Source: Niastella koreensis GR20-10
Lineage (GTDB): Bacteria > Bacteroidota > Bacteroidia > Chitinophagales > Chitinophagaceae
Direction of reading: 5' to 3'
Assembly: GCF_000246855.1 (NCBI RefSeq)
Contig: NC_016609.1
Coordinates: 8,196,744 to 8,260,743, forward strand
Length of the DNA: 64,000 nt
Both the position numbers and the translations under genes were made by a program. Under the pieces are notes generated by a model that saw nothing but the letters and a program-made list of their open reading frames with translations, ran no database searches and was not told the DNA's origin. Below, piece by piece: positions 34,206 to 42,881 of the stretch; within the stretch, counting starts at the first letter, position 1, and the number at the start of each line of letters is the position of its first letter.

Positions 34206-35063
34206 TTATTTATATGCAACAGCCACTTGTTTACTTGTGCCCAGTCCATCGATACCCAATTCAATAACATCCCCGGCTTTTATATAAAACGGTTCGGGCT
34301 TTTGACCTAAACCTACGCCAGCTGGTGTACCGGTGCTAATGATATCGCCAGGGAGCAGGGTCATAAACTGGCTTACGTAAGAGATCAGGAACGGAATATT
34401 GAAGATGAGGTTGCTGGTATTGCCATCCTGCATCATTTTTCCGTTTACAGAAAGCCACAGGCGTACGTTATGAATGTCTTTTATTTCATCGGGTGTTGCC
34501 ATAAAGGGGCCTAAAGGTGCAAACGTATCGCAGCTTTTACCTTTTACCCACTGACCATTGCGCTCCAACTGAAAAGCACGCTCGCTGTAATCGTTGTGCA
34601 GCATGTAACCGGCAATGTAATCATTGGCGTCTTTCGCGTCAACATAGCTCGCTTTTTTACCTATTACTACAGCCAGCTCTACTTCCCAATCGGTTTTGGT
34701 ACTGTTCTTCGGGATCATCAGGGCGTCATTAGGACCTACCATAGCGGTGGTAGACTTAAAGAATATGATTGGCTCAGCCGGGATCGCCGCATTGGTTTCT
34801 TTGGCATGGTCAACGTAGTTCAGTCCAATGCACACGATCTTTGAAGGACGGGCCAGGGGGGCGCCCAAACGCTCACTGGCATCAACTACCGGGCAGGCAG
34901 ATTGATTTGTTTTTAACCACTCTGCCAAACGGCCAAGACCATTATTCGTTAAGAATTGCTCGTTATAATCTTCACCAAAAGCGCTGGTGTCAATTCTTTT
35001 TCCATCGGGTAATTCAACCCCAGGCTTTTCCTGCCCTGATTTTCCAAAACGTATAAGCTTCAT
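34206..35063 (-). CDS. Fumarylacetoacetate hydrolase family protein (2,4-diketo-3-deoxy-L-fuconate hydrolase-like)
   Basis: A 285-residue FAH-fold hydrolase. It shows the metal and active-site blocks GLNYVDHAKETNAAIP, DWEVELAVVIGKKA and the C-terminal ISTGTPAGVGLG. In the non-phosphorylating fucose route this type of enzyme splits 2,4-diketo-3-deoxy-L-fuconate to pyruvate and lactate. It heads the leftward fucose operon and is divergent from the icmF pieces. The substrate is inferred from the operon. Confidence 0.85.
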   Translation of the reverse strand: MKLIRFGKSGQEKPGVELPDGKRIDTSAFGEDYNEQFLTNNGLGRLAEWLKTNQSACPVVDASERLGAPLARPSKIVCIGLNYVDHAKETNAAIPAEPIIFFKSTTAMVGPNDALMIPKNSTKTDWEVELAVVIGKKASYVDAKDANDYIAGYMLHNDYSERAFQLERNGQWVKGKSCDTFAPLGPFMATPDEIKDIHNVRLWLSVNGKMMQDGNTSNLIFNIPFLISYVSQFMTLLPGDIISTGTPAGVGLGQKPEPFYIKAGDVIELGIDGLGTSKQVAVAYK

Positions 35064-35088
35064 GTTACCAGTATAATTTTTTGTTGGC

Positions 35089-35118
35089 CGAAACTATCTC
35101 ATTTTCACTGCAAACCAA
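35089..35118 (-). promoter_or_regulatory. Putative promoter of the fucose operon
   Basis: On the minus strand TTG (35116-35118) precedes TAGTTTCG (35089-35096) by 19 bases. The box matches the Bacteroidetes -7 consensus at 7 of 8 positions and lies about 30 bases before the FAH gene start. Confidence 0.45.
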
Positions 35119-35234
35119 ACGAAAATTTCCGGTATCGTTCCCGGAAGTTTTGCTTTTTCTTATCTGTTTTATGCAAGAAAAGTGTATACTAACGATCATT
35201 AGCTTTTTTGACCTAACTTTAGGTGGATTTTGTA

Positions 35235-35792
35235 ATGCATGCTAATATGAGTTATACACCAATTAATAAAGTCAGAATAGTTACTGCTGCCTCCCTTTTT
35301 GATGGTCACGATGCTGCTATTAATATTATGCGGCGCATTTTACAGTCAAAAGGCGCTGAGATCATTCACCTGGGTCATAACCGGTCTGTAGCGGAGATCG
35401 TGGAATGCGCCATAGAAGAAGATGCCCAGGGCATTGCCATCACCAGCTACCAGGGTGGCCATGTGGAGTTCTTCAAATACATGAAAGACCTGCTGGATGA
35501 GAATGGCTGCGGCCATATAAAGATCTTCGGCGGCGGCGGCGGCACCATTCTGCCCCAGGAGATTACTGAGTTGCATAATTATGGGATCACGAGGATCTAT
35601 AGTCCGGATGATGGAAGAAGGTTAGGGTTGGAAGGGATGATTGAGGAGGTGATACAACAATGCAATCCAACGCCGACCGGCCCCCTCCCGGCCTCCCCCG
35701 GTGGGGGAGGAGAAGGGCATCACTCCGACTATTGGGAAGCTCCTAAAAAAATGGAACGGGAAGTTACCGTTGGGAGAAAAAAGAGACATTAG
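35235..35792 (+). CDS. icmF: B12-binding domain of an IcmF-type acyl-CoA mutase (split-off N-terminal fragment)
   Basis: This frame encodes the cobalamin-binding Rossmann domain normally at the N-terminus of Icm[15 protein letters not shown] (B12-ligating histidine), [15 protein letters not shown] and [11 protein letters not shown]. The domain is about 145 residues and is followed by repeat copy C (translated [12 protein letters not shown]) and about 24 unrelated-looking residues. It overlaps the G-domain/mutase frame, which is offset by one base. The two frames meet near an A7 run at 35745-35751. It may work in trans as a small subunit, or the gene may be damaged. The frame opens with a GTG at 35223; ATG at 35235 or 35247 is preferred. 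Confidence 0.8.
   Translation: MHANMSYTPINKVRIVTAASLFDGHDAAINIMRRILQSKGAEIIHLGHNRSVAEIVECAIEEDAQGIAITSYQGGHVEFFKYMKDLLDENGCGHIKIFGGGGGTILPQEITELHNYGITRIYSPDDGRRLGLEGMIEEVIQQCNPTPTGPLPASPGGGGEGHHSDYWEAPKKMEREVTVGRKKRH
35677..35710 (-). repeat. GC-rich palindromic repeat, copy C (inside icmF linker)
   Basis: The order GGCCCCCTCCCGGCCTCCCC-CGGTG-GGGGAGG matches copy A, with the same CCTCCCCC-GGT-GGGGGAGG stem. It sits exactly where the B12-domain frame ends its family similarity and the second frame begins (GTG at 35701 is inside it). Confidence 0.8.
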
Positions 35793-38700
35793 AAGAATAG
35801 CCAGGGCTATAACGCTTGCTGAAAATAAAATGGAAAGTGAGCAATTGTATGATGGCTCATCTGTAACGATCAATCAGTTGAAAGCAGATCCTTTACTATA
35901 TCAAAGGCTTAAGGAATTCGCTTTATCACATAGAAAAGAGGCTACCATGGCTGAAGAAATACTATGGGATAAGCTAAAGAGTAAAAGAGAAGGATATAAA
36001 TTCAGAAGGCAGCATATAATAGGAAATTTTATTGCTGACTTCGCCTGTTTAAAGAAAGGATTGGTTATTGAAGTAGATGGTAATTATCATCAATTGCCTG
36101 AGATGCAAATCAGCGATGAAGAAAGAACAAAAGCTTTAAACAAATTGGGATTTGATGTTTTAAGGTTTACCAACGATGAAATCACCTACGAAATTGAAAA
36201 AGTACTAAACAAGGTACAAAACACGCTCTCTCAACTTCCCGATAAAGAGTTAGACGATATTAATAGCGAAGCTTCCAACTCCCCCTCCACCGGAGGGGGC
36301 CGGGGGGAGGCCGGAGGTTTGGAGGCTTGTGTTCTCGGCATCACCGGCACCGGAGGCGCCGGAAAATCATCAGTTACCGATGAAATAGTCAGGCGGTACC
36401 TGAATGCTTTTGCGGAGAAAACAATTGCGGTTATTTCTGTTGACCCCTCCAAAAAGAAAACCGGTGGCGCCCTGCTGGGCGACCGTATCCGGATGAACAG
36501 CATCCATTCTCCCCGGGCTTATATGCGTTCCCTGGCTACCCGCGACAGCGACGTGGCCCTGAGCGAACACGTGCAGGAAGCCATCGATGTGTGTAAAGAA
36601 GCCGCCTTTGATCTTATTATCCTGGAATCTGCCGGGGTGGGGCAAAGCGATGTGAGCATCCTCGACTACTGCGATGTAAGCCTGTATGTAATGACGCCTG
36701 AATATGGCGCGGCTTCGCAATTGGAGAAGATCAATATGCTCGATTACGCCGATGTGATCGCCATTAATAAATTCGATAAAAGCGGCGCACTGGATGCGCT
36801 GCACGATGTGCGCAAACAGTTCAAACGTAACCATGGTTTATGGTCGGCCAAAGATGAGGAGCTTCCGGTAATTGGCACCATTGCCGCCCAGTTTAACGAC
36901 GCCGGTATAAATGAGTTGTTTAAAAAACTGATGGGTATCATCAAAACAAAAACCGGTACCGAATTTGGTGCTTTTGAAGCGTCTCCGCCAGCTGGCAGAG
37001 GAGGTTTAGAGGGGGTTACTACCACCAAATCGCAGATCATTCCACCCAAACGCGTTCGCTATCTCTCAGAAATTGCCGATGCCAATCGGGGTTATGATGT
37101 ATGGGTGAAAGAACAGGGGGCGCTGGCAACACAGCTGTATCAAATAACCGGAACCCTGAATGCGGTTAATAGTTTATCTGCTGCCGTAAAAGATGAACTG
37201 ACCACGCTTAAAAATAAACTGTCGGCACAATTACATCCCGAATGTAAAAAGCTGGTGGAGCAATGGCCTGCACTCGTAACCAAATATAAAGCTGACTTTT
37301 TTGAATACCAGGTGCGCGATAAAGTGATTAAACAATCAATGATTACCAAATCGCTCAGTGGCACCCGCATACCAAAAGTGGTATTGCCCAAGTACAACGA
37401 CTGGGGTGATATATTAAAATGGCAATTACAGGAAAACATTCCGGGTGAATATCCCTTTACTGCCGGCGTGTTCCCGCTGAAACGCGAAGGCGAAGACCCC
37501 ACCCGCATGTTTGCCGGTGAGGGCGGCCCCGAGCGCACCAATAAACGTTTTCACTATGTATCGTACGATCAGCCTGCGCGGCGGTTGTCTACAGCGTTTG
37601 ACAGTGTAACGCTGTATGGCGAGGATCCTGCTCATCGTCCGGATATTTATGGTAAGGTTGGTAACAGCGGCGTGAGCATTGCCACAGTAGATGATGCCAA
37701 AAAATTATACAGCGGTTTTGATCTGTGCGATCCCAAAACATCGGTGAGTATGACCATTAACGGTCCGGCGCCGATCATACTCGCGTTCTTTATGAATGCA
37801 GCTATCGATCAGTTGTGTGAAAAATGGATAGAAGAAAACGGACAATGGCCAAAGGTGAATGGTGAGTTAGATCAAAGATTCAAACAACTTCCTAAACCAG
37901 CTTATTACAACCCTTCGGCGCCGGAGCGCTTACCGGAAGGCAATAATGGATTGGGGTTAGCATTATTGGGTGTATCTGGCGAAGACGTATTGCCTAAAGA
38001 AGTATATGCCAAAATAAAAGCGGAGGCGCTGGCCCAGGTACGCGGTACCGTGCAGGCAGACATCCTGAAAGAAGACCAGGCGCAGAACACCTGTATCTTC
38101 AGCACTGAATTTGCCCTGAAACTGATGGGTGATGTGCAGGAATATTTCATTCAGCAAAAGGTGCGCAACTTTTACAGCGTAAGTATCAGCGGTTATCATA
38201 TTGCAGAAGCAGGCGCCAACCCTATTACACAATTGGCCTTTACCCTGGCGAATGGTTTTACATATGTAGAATACTACCTGAGCCGCGGCATGCATATAGA
38301 TGAGTTTGCTCCTAACCTCTCATTCTTCTTTAGTAATGGGATGGATCCTGAGTACAGCGTGATAGGCCGTGTGGCCCGACGCATCTGGGCCAAGGCCATG
38401 AAGTATAAATACAAAGGCAACGACCGCAGTCAAAAGCTGAAATACCATATTCAAACATCGGGTAGAAGCCTGCATGCGCAGGAGATCGATTTCAATGATA
38501 TAAGAACCACCCTGCAGGCATTGTACGCCATTTACGATAACTGTAACAGCCTGCATACAAATGCGTATGATGAAGCCATTACCACACCTACCGAAGAAAG
38601 CGTGCGGCGGGCGATGGCTATTCAGCTCATTATTAACCGCGAACTGGGCAGCGCCAAAACCGAGAACTTTATTCAGGGCTCTTTCCTGATTGAAGAAATG

Positions 38701-39141
38701 ACCGACCTGGTGGAAGAAGCTGTGCTGACAGAGTTCGACCGCATCACTGAACGGGGTGGCGTGCTGGGCGCTATGGAGCGTATGTATCAGCGCAACAAGA
38801 TCCAGGAAGAAAGTTTGTATTACGAAAGTTTAAAACACAATGGTGAATTGCCCATCATTGGCGTGAATACTTTTTTGAATAAAAAAGGAAGCCCTACCAT
38901 CTTGCCTACCGAAGTAATTCGCAGTACTACCGAGGAAAAAGAACAACAGATCCGGAACCTGCAGGCCTTCTGGAAACGGAATGAACAAAGATCGGCCGAC
39001 ATGTTAAACCGCCTGAAGAAAGTGGCCATCAACAATGGAAACCTTTTTGAAGAACTGATGGAAACCGTGAAGTATTGTTCGCTGGGGCAAATAACCCATG
39101 CCTTGTTTGAAGTAGGGGGACAGTATAGAAGAAATATGTAA
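35701..39141 (+). CDS. icmF: IcmF-type fused GTPase/acyl-CoA mutase carrying an inserted DUF559 endonuclease domain
   Basis: IcmF couples a MeaI-type GTPase chaperone to a coenzyme-B12 isobutyryl-CoA mutase. Here residues about 20-45 ([15 protein letters not shown]) look like the native linker. Residues about 64-176 are a foreign DUF559 domain, residues 194-206 are repeat copy D, and then come the GTPase ([12 protein letters not shown] at 213-224) and the mutase barrel to the C-terminus. Residues about 427-440 come from repeat copy F. Frame start GTG 35701 lies within repeat C; ATG 35830 is another option. The B12 domain is in the preceding frame. The GTPase and mutase motifs look intact, so activity with the separate B12 protein is possible but unproven. 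Confidence 0.8.
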   Translation: MGEEKGITPTIGKLLKKWNGKLPLGEKRDIRRIARAITLAENKMESEQLYDGSSVTINQLKADPLLYQRLKEFALSHRKEATMAEEILWDKLKSKREGYKFRRQHIIGNFIADFACLKKGLVIEVDGNYHQLPEMQISDEERTKALNKLGFDVLRFTNDEITYEIEKVLNKVQNTLSQLPDKELDDINSEASNSPSTGGGRGEAGGLEACVLGITGTGGAGKSSVTDEIVRRYLNAFAEKTIAVISVDPSKKKTGGALLGDRIRMNSIHSPRAYMRSLATRDSDVALSEHVQEAIDVCKEAAFDLIILESAGVGQSDVSILDYCDVSLYVMTPEYGAASQLEKINMLDYADVIAINKFDKSGALDALHDVRKQFKRNHGLWSAKDEELPVIGTIAAQFNDAGINELFKKLMGIIKTKTGTEFGAFEASPPAGRGGLEGVTTTKSQIIPPKRVRYLSEIADANRGYDVWVKEQGALATQLYQITGTLNAVNSLSAAVKDELTTLKNKLSAQLHPECKKLVEQWPALVTKYKADFFEYQVRDKVIKQSMITKSLSGTRIPKVVLPKYNDWGDILKWQLQENIPGEYPFTAGVFPLKREGEDPTRMFAGEGGPERTNKRFHYVSYDQPARRLSTAFDSVTLYGEDPAHRPDIYGKVGNSGVSIATVDDAKKLYSGFDLCDPKTSVSMTINGPAPIILAFFMNAAIDQLCEKWIEENGQWPKVNGELDQRFKQLPKPAYYNPSAPERLPEGNNGLGLALLGVSGEDVLPKEVYAKIKAEALAQVRGTVQADILKEDQAQNTCIFSTEFALKLMGDVQEYFIQQKVRNFYSVSISGYHIAEAGANPITQLAFTLANGFTYVEYYLSRGMHIDEFAPNLSFFFSNGMDPEYSVIGRVARRIWAKAMKYKYKGNDRSQKLKYHIQTSGRSLHAQEIDFNDIRTTLQALYAIYDNCNSLHTNAYDEAITTPTEESVRRAMAIQLIINRELGSAKTENFIQGSFLIEEMTDLVEEAVLTEFDRITERGGVLGAMERMYQRNKIQEESLYYESLKHNGELPIIGVNTFLNKKGSPTILPTEVIRSTTEEKEQQIRNLQAFWKRNEQRSADMLNRLKKVAINNGNLFEELMETVKYCSLGQITHALFEVGGQYRRNM
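35890..36228 (+). other. DUF559 (Vsr-like PD-(D/E)XK) endonuclease domain inside icmF
   Basis: The encoded segment has the full DUF559 pattern: [44 protein letters not shown] and [14 protein letters not shown]. The candidate catalytic residues are D113 and E124-x-D126 (numbered from 35701). DUF559 proteins are small predicted nucleases related to the very-short-patch-repair fold. Its N-terminus ([16 protein letters not shown]) resembles the start of free-standing family members, so a whole gene seems to have landed in frame. It is bracketed by inverted repeat copies C and D. Confidence 0.8.
36279..36314 (+). repeat. GC-rich palindromic repeat, copy D (in-frame in icmF)
   Basis: The stem CCCCCTCC-ACC-GGAGGGGG is followed by CCGGGGGGAGGCCGG, nearly identical to copy B and inverted relative to copy C. 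It is translated as [13 protein letters not shown], immediately before the GTPase P-loop. Confidence 0.8.
36980..37020 (+). repeat. Variant palindromic repeat, copy F (in-frame in icmF)
   Basis: CTCCGCCAGCTGGCAGAGGAGG shares the CCGCCAGCTGGC palindrome with copy E. It is translated as [12 protein letters not shown], between the GTPase and mutase domains, where a linker would be expected. Confidence 0.6.
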
Positions 39142-39195
39142 GTGGGATTTGGCTTTTAATGTAGAATTAATTCCTCATTAAAATAAGATTAAATC

Positions 39196-39231
39196 ATGCC
39201 ATACCGGCCTTATGTAAGGCTGGTGTGGCAT
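39196..39231 (+). terminator. Intrinsic terminator of icmF
   Basis: Seventeen consecutive pairs (two G-T) join 39196-39212 to 39215-39231 with a two-base loop, followed by TTTAATTT. It lies 55 bases past the stop codon. Confidence 0.8.
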
Positions 39232-39262
39232 TTTAATTTACCACTATTAGTTGAGAGGAATA

Positions 39263-39305
39263 CGACTCCTCTCCGCCAGCTGGCGGAAGGCCGGGAGGGG
39301 GCCGG
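39263..39305 (+). repeat. Palindromic repeat, copy E (intergenic)
   Basis: CTCTCCGCCAGCTGGCGGAAGG is followed by CCGGGAGGGGGCCGGG. The GC-rich tail matches copies B and D and the CCGCCAGCTGGCGG centre matches copy F, tying the two repeat variants together. Confidence 0.7.
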
Positions 39306-39411
39306 GATAAAGAATTTGTTAAGCTGTTGGTAAACCTTTTAATTAACCGCTGGAAATGTTTTCTAAACACTTCAAATAGCAGTACCCAATTCTGCATTAA
39401 ATATAAAAGGT

Positions 39412-40743
39412 ATGTTGAAATATTTTTTACTAATAGCCGGGCTTTTACCGGGCCTCTTTACTCCTCTTCTTGCACAGGATACCACAGCAGGGCCGTTGAA
39501 ATGGGACCTGCAAACCTGTTTGGATTATGCCAAAAAGAACAACATCACCATCAATAACCTGCGTTGGGGTGCGCGTTCCAGTGAGCAGGATCTTTTACAG
39601 GCAAGAGCCGCTAAATTGCCTAGCGTATCGGCTACCCTTACCCAATCGCTTGTAAATAGTAACAATGCCAACCCGGTGGTAGGCGGGTTTCAAACCCAGG
39701 CTACTGCATCGGGTAACTATGGGGTAACCTCCAACTGGGTGGTTTATAATGGCGGTTTTCTGAATAACGATATCAGGCAGAAAACCATCCTGCTGGAAAG
39801 CGCCCAGTTAAACGTACAGGCGGCCCAAAATGATATTACCCTGCAGATAACCCAGGCGTATCTGAATATTCTTTTACAAAAGGAAAACATCGCTTACCTG
39901 CAGGAGCTGGTAACTTCATCAGAGTCGCAGTTAACCCTGGGCAAGCAACGGTTTGATGCGGGTAGTTTATCACGCAAGGATTATTTGCAGCTGGAAGCTA
40001 CGCTGGCCAATGATAAATACAACCTTACCACCGCTATCAATGCCCATCGTACCGACCTGGTAAATCTGAAACAAATATTGCAACTCCCTTCCTCGGTCAC
40101 TTTCGATGTTATACAACCCGATACGCTGGTTACCAACCAGGTGGTTACGTCGCTGCCGGAAGCTGAAAACGCGGCAGTAAATTCAAGACCCGAAGTAAAG
40201 GTGGGCGAACTGAATGTAAAATCGGCAGAAGTAGGATTGGAGAAATCCAGGGCAGGCCGGTTGCCGGTTATAAGTTTAGGAGCTGGTTTATCGAGCGGTT
40301 ATTCAGATAACAACGATCTCAAGTACTTCAACCAGGTAAACAACAACTTCTATCAAAGAATAGGGGCAACGGTGTCAATACCCATTTTTGCCAACCGCGT
40401 TAATAAAAGCAATATAGAGCGATCGAAAATACAGATAGAACAGGCGAAGTTATCGTTACAGGGCACAAAGACCACGCTCGACCAGGCTGTTGAGCAGGCT
40501 TATATCGCTGTGTTGAATTCACAGGCGCAACTGGAGGCAGCAGAATCATCGTGGAAAACCAACCAGGAGAGTTTCCATATTACCAATGAGCAGATGCGCC
40601 TGGGAGCCTTCAATACTATTGACCTGCTTACACAAAAGAACCTGTATGTGCAGGCCCTGCAGGCATATGTACAAGCCAAGTATAATACTATTCTTAACAA
40701 GAAGATCTACGAATTCTATACAGGTGTGCCTGTAACCCTATAA
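39412..40743 (+). CDS. TolC-family outer-membrane efflux channel
   Basis: A 443-residue outer-membrane factor with a signal peptide (LLIAGLLPGLFTPLLAQ). Two OEP repeats with long coiled-coil helices are visible (for example LNVQAAQNDITLQITQAYLN and LDQAVEQAYIAVLNSQAQLE), plus the conserved RPEVKVGELNVKSAEVGLEKS. It forms the exit duct of a tripartite pump. It is first in an operon with an adaptor, an ABC ATPase and an ABC permease (26-base gap to the adaptor). Confidence 0.92.
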   Translation: MLKYFLLIAGLLPGLFTPLLAQDTTAGPLKWDLQTCLDYAKKNNITINNLRWGARSSEQDLLQARAAKLPSVSATLTQSLVNSNNANPVVGGFQTQATASGNYGVTSNWVVYNGGFLNNDIRQKTILLESAQLNVQAAQNDITLQITQAYLNILLQKENIAYLQELVTSSESQLTLGKQRFDAGSLSRKDYLQLEATLANDKYNLTTAINAHRTDLVNLKQILQLPSSVTFDVIQPDTLVTNQVVTSLPEAENAAVNSRPEVKVGELNVKSAEVGLEKSRAGRLPVISLGAGLSSGYSDNNDLKYFNQVNNNFYQRIGATVSIPIFANRVNKSNIERSKIQIEQAKLSLQGTKTTLDQAVEQAYIAVLNSQAQLEAAESSWKTNQESFHITNEQMRLGAFNTIDLLTQKNLYVQALQAYVQAKYNTILNKKIYEFYTGVPVTL

Positions 40744-40769
40744 TATCTATAACAATAAACGGATATAAC

Positions 40770-42077
40770 ATGAAAAAGAAGAAATATAAATGGGTCATTT
40801 GGGTGCTTCTCCTCGTTGCTGCCGGTGCAGGCACCTGGTTTTGGAAGTTCCGGGAAAAAGAAAAACCTGTTGTACTGGAAACCGAGCAGCCGCACTATGG
40901 TCCTATTGCCACCAGTGTTACAGCTACCGGTACCATTCAACCGGTGGATACTGTGTCGGTAGGTACCCAGGTGTCCGGAACCATTAGCAAGGTATATGTT
41001 GATTTCAATGATAAAGTAAGGAAAGGGCAGCTGATAGCTGAAATCGACAAAACCATCTTAACAGCCCAGCGCGATCAGATCAGTGCCAACCTGCGACAGG
41101 CAAGGGCCAACCAGGATTATCAAAAAGGAAACTACGAACGGCAAAAGCAATTGCTCGATGTGGGCGCTATCAGCAAGGCAGATTATGAGATCGCGTTAAA
41201 TACCTATAACGCCGCCAATGACAATGTAAACGCCATTGCTGCCCAATTAAAGGCAGCCCAACAAAATTTATACTATGCAAATATTTACTCGCCCATAGAT
41301 GGAACTGTGTTAACCCGGAATGTGAGTGTGGGCCAAACAGTAGCATCCAGTTTAAACACGCCTACCTTGTTTGTGATTGCCAAAGACCTTACCAAAATGC
41401 AGGTAATGGCTGCGGTAGATGAAGCCGATATTGGTAATGTAAAGAATGGACAACGGGTAACCTTTACGGTAGATGCCTTCCCCGATAATGTATTTGAAGG
41501 CCACGTTAATGAAGTGCGGTTGCGCCCGAGCGTATCATCAAACGTGGTAACCTATTCTACCATTGTAGATGCACCCAATGATGACCTGAAACTAAAACCG
41601 GGTATGACGGCCAACATCACCGTGTTCACCCAGGAAATACCAAACGCCTTACTCGTTTCTGCAAAGGCAACGCGCTTCCGGCCCGATTCAAGCCTGTATA
41701 AGAAATATACGATTGAAGGAGGCAAATTTAAGGACGGCCAGGGTAAAGGAGGCATGCGTATAGGCAGTGCGCCCAAAGATAGCAGTGGTATGAATAAGAG
41801 TGGAAAACGCGATGCTTCGGAAACAGTGGAAACCGGAAAATCAGCTATTGTTTGGGTGAAGAAAGACAGCACCCTTACCCGCCGTAAAATAAAAATTGGC
41901 CTTACTGATGATACCAATGTTCAGGTGTTATCAGGCTTAACAACTGACGATGTGGTAGTATCCGGTTCGCACCAGGAAGAAACGGGAGCGAAGGGCGGAA
42001 GCGGTACGCCAAGAAGTCCGTTTATGCCACAACGTAGAGGTGGTGGCAGTGGCGGAGGCGGTAACCGTAGAAATTAG
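40770..42077 (+). CDS. Periplasmic adaptor (MacA/HlyD family)
   Basis: A 435-residue membrane-fusion protein. N-terminal anchor: WVIWVLLLVAAGAGTWFW. The biotinyl-lipoyl domain has VSVGTQVSGTISKVYVDFND, and the helical hairpin region has ARANQDYQKGNYERQKQLL. The C-terminus is glycine/arginine-rich (RRGGGSGGGG). It links the ABC permease to the TolC channel for export of macrolides, peptides or lipids; the cargo is unknown. Confidence 0.92.
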   Translation: MKKKKYKWVIWVLLLVAAGAGTWFWKFREKEKPVVLETEQPHYGPIATSVTATGTIQPVDTVSVGTQVSGTISKVYVDFNDKVRKGQLIAEIDKTILTAQRDQISANLRQARANQDYQKGNYERQKQLLDVGAISKADYEIALNTYNAANDNVNAIAAQLKAAQQNLYYANIYSPIDGTVLTRNVSVGQTVASSLNTPTLFVIAKDLTKMQVMAAVDEADIGNVKNGQRVTFTVDAFPDNVFEGHVNEVRLRPSVSSNVVTYSTIVDAPNDDLKLKPGMTANITVFTQEIPNALLVSAKATRFRPDSSLYKKYTIEGGKFKDGQGKGGMRIGSAPKDSSGMNKSGKRDASETVETGKSAIVWVKKDSTLTRRKIKIGLTDDTNVQVLSGLTTDDVVVSGSHQEETGAKGGSGTPRSPFMPQRRGGGSGGGGNRRN

Positions 42078-42116
42078 AAATGAGAAATTAAAAATTAGAA
42101 ATGAAAAAGGGAAAAC

Positions 42117-42866
42117 ATGTCTAACAAGATAGTATCCATACATGACCTGAAACGCGAATTTAAAATGGGGGTGGAGATTGTGCGGGCATTAAAAGGCGTT
42201 TCATTCGATGTGGAACCGGGTGAATTCGTAACTATCATGGGTAGTAGCGGTTCCGGTAAAACCACCATGCTGAATATATTGGGTTGTTTGGATAAACCCA
42301 GTGACGGCACTTATTTACTCGATGGTGTTGATATAGGTAAGCAATCGCGGAATGAACTGGCTGTATTGCGCAACCATAAAATAGGATTTGTGTTTCAGTC
42401 TTATAACCTGCTGGCGCGTACCTCGGCCCTGGAAAATGTTGAGTTGCCTTTGTTTTATAATTCAAGCATTTCATCCAAACTAAGGCATGAGCGGGCCGTG
42501 AAAGCGCTGGAAGCCGTTAAGCTGGGCGACAGGATCGATCACTTGCCCAATCAGTTATCGGGCGGTCAACAACAACGCGTGGCCATTGCCCGCGCCCTGG
42601 TAAATGAACCGGTAATGATCCTGGCCGATGAAGCAACCGGTAACCTGGATACCCGTACCTCCTATGAAATTATGGCCCTGTTCCAGGAGCTGAATCAGCA
42701 ACAGGGTAAAACGATCGTGTTTGTTACGCACGAACCGGATATTGCTGCCTTCAGCAGCAGAACAATCACCTTAAAAGATGGCAAGGTGGTAAAGGACAGT
42801 AAGAACACCCAGGTGCGTTCTGCCAAAGAAATGCTGGCAGCATTACCCGTAGCAGCAGATTACTAA
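42117..42866 (+). CDS. ABC transporter ATP-binding protein (MacB/LolD type)
   Basis: A 249-residue ATPase with Walker [10 protein letters not shown], signature [15 protein letters not shown], Walker [13 protein letters not shown] and H-loop FVTHEPD. Unlike E. coli MacB, the ATPase is separate from its permease, as usual in Bacteroidetes. The short gap to the adaptor gene (42078-42116) is made of AGAAATTAAAAATTAG words. It powers the efflux complex from the cytoplasmic side. Confidence 0.94.
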   Translation: MSNKIVSIHDLKREFKMGVEIVRALKGVSFDVEPGEFVTIMGSSGSGKTTMLNILGCLDKPSDGTYLLDGVDIGKQSRNELAVLRNHKIGFVFQSYNLLARTSALENVELPLFYNSSISSKLRHERAVKALEAVKLGDRIDHLPNQLSGGQQQRVAIARALVNEPVMILADEATGNLDTRTSYEIMALFQELNQQQGKTIVFVTHEPDIAAFSSRTITLKDGKVVKDSKNTQVRSAKEMLAALPVAADY

Positions 42867-42881
42867 CTGATACTTATTACA

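Larger units (their letters stand above)
39142..39411. other. Gap between icmF and the efflux operon
   Basis: The 270 bases contain the icmF terminator (39196-39231) and palindromic repeat copy E (39263-39305). The last 105 bases, AT-rich, precede the TolC-like gene; no exact promoter match was found there. Confidence 0.5.

Noticed and set aside
35223-39141. icmF simply called a pseudogene
   Set aside because: Apart from the frame offset, all B12, GTPase and mutase motifs are intact, and split acyl-CoA mutases exist, so loss of function is not shown.
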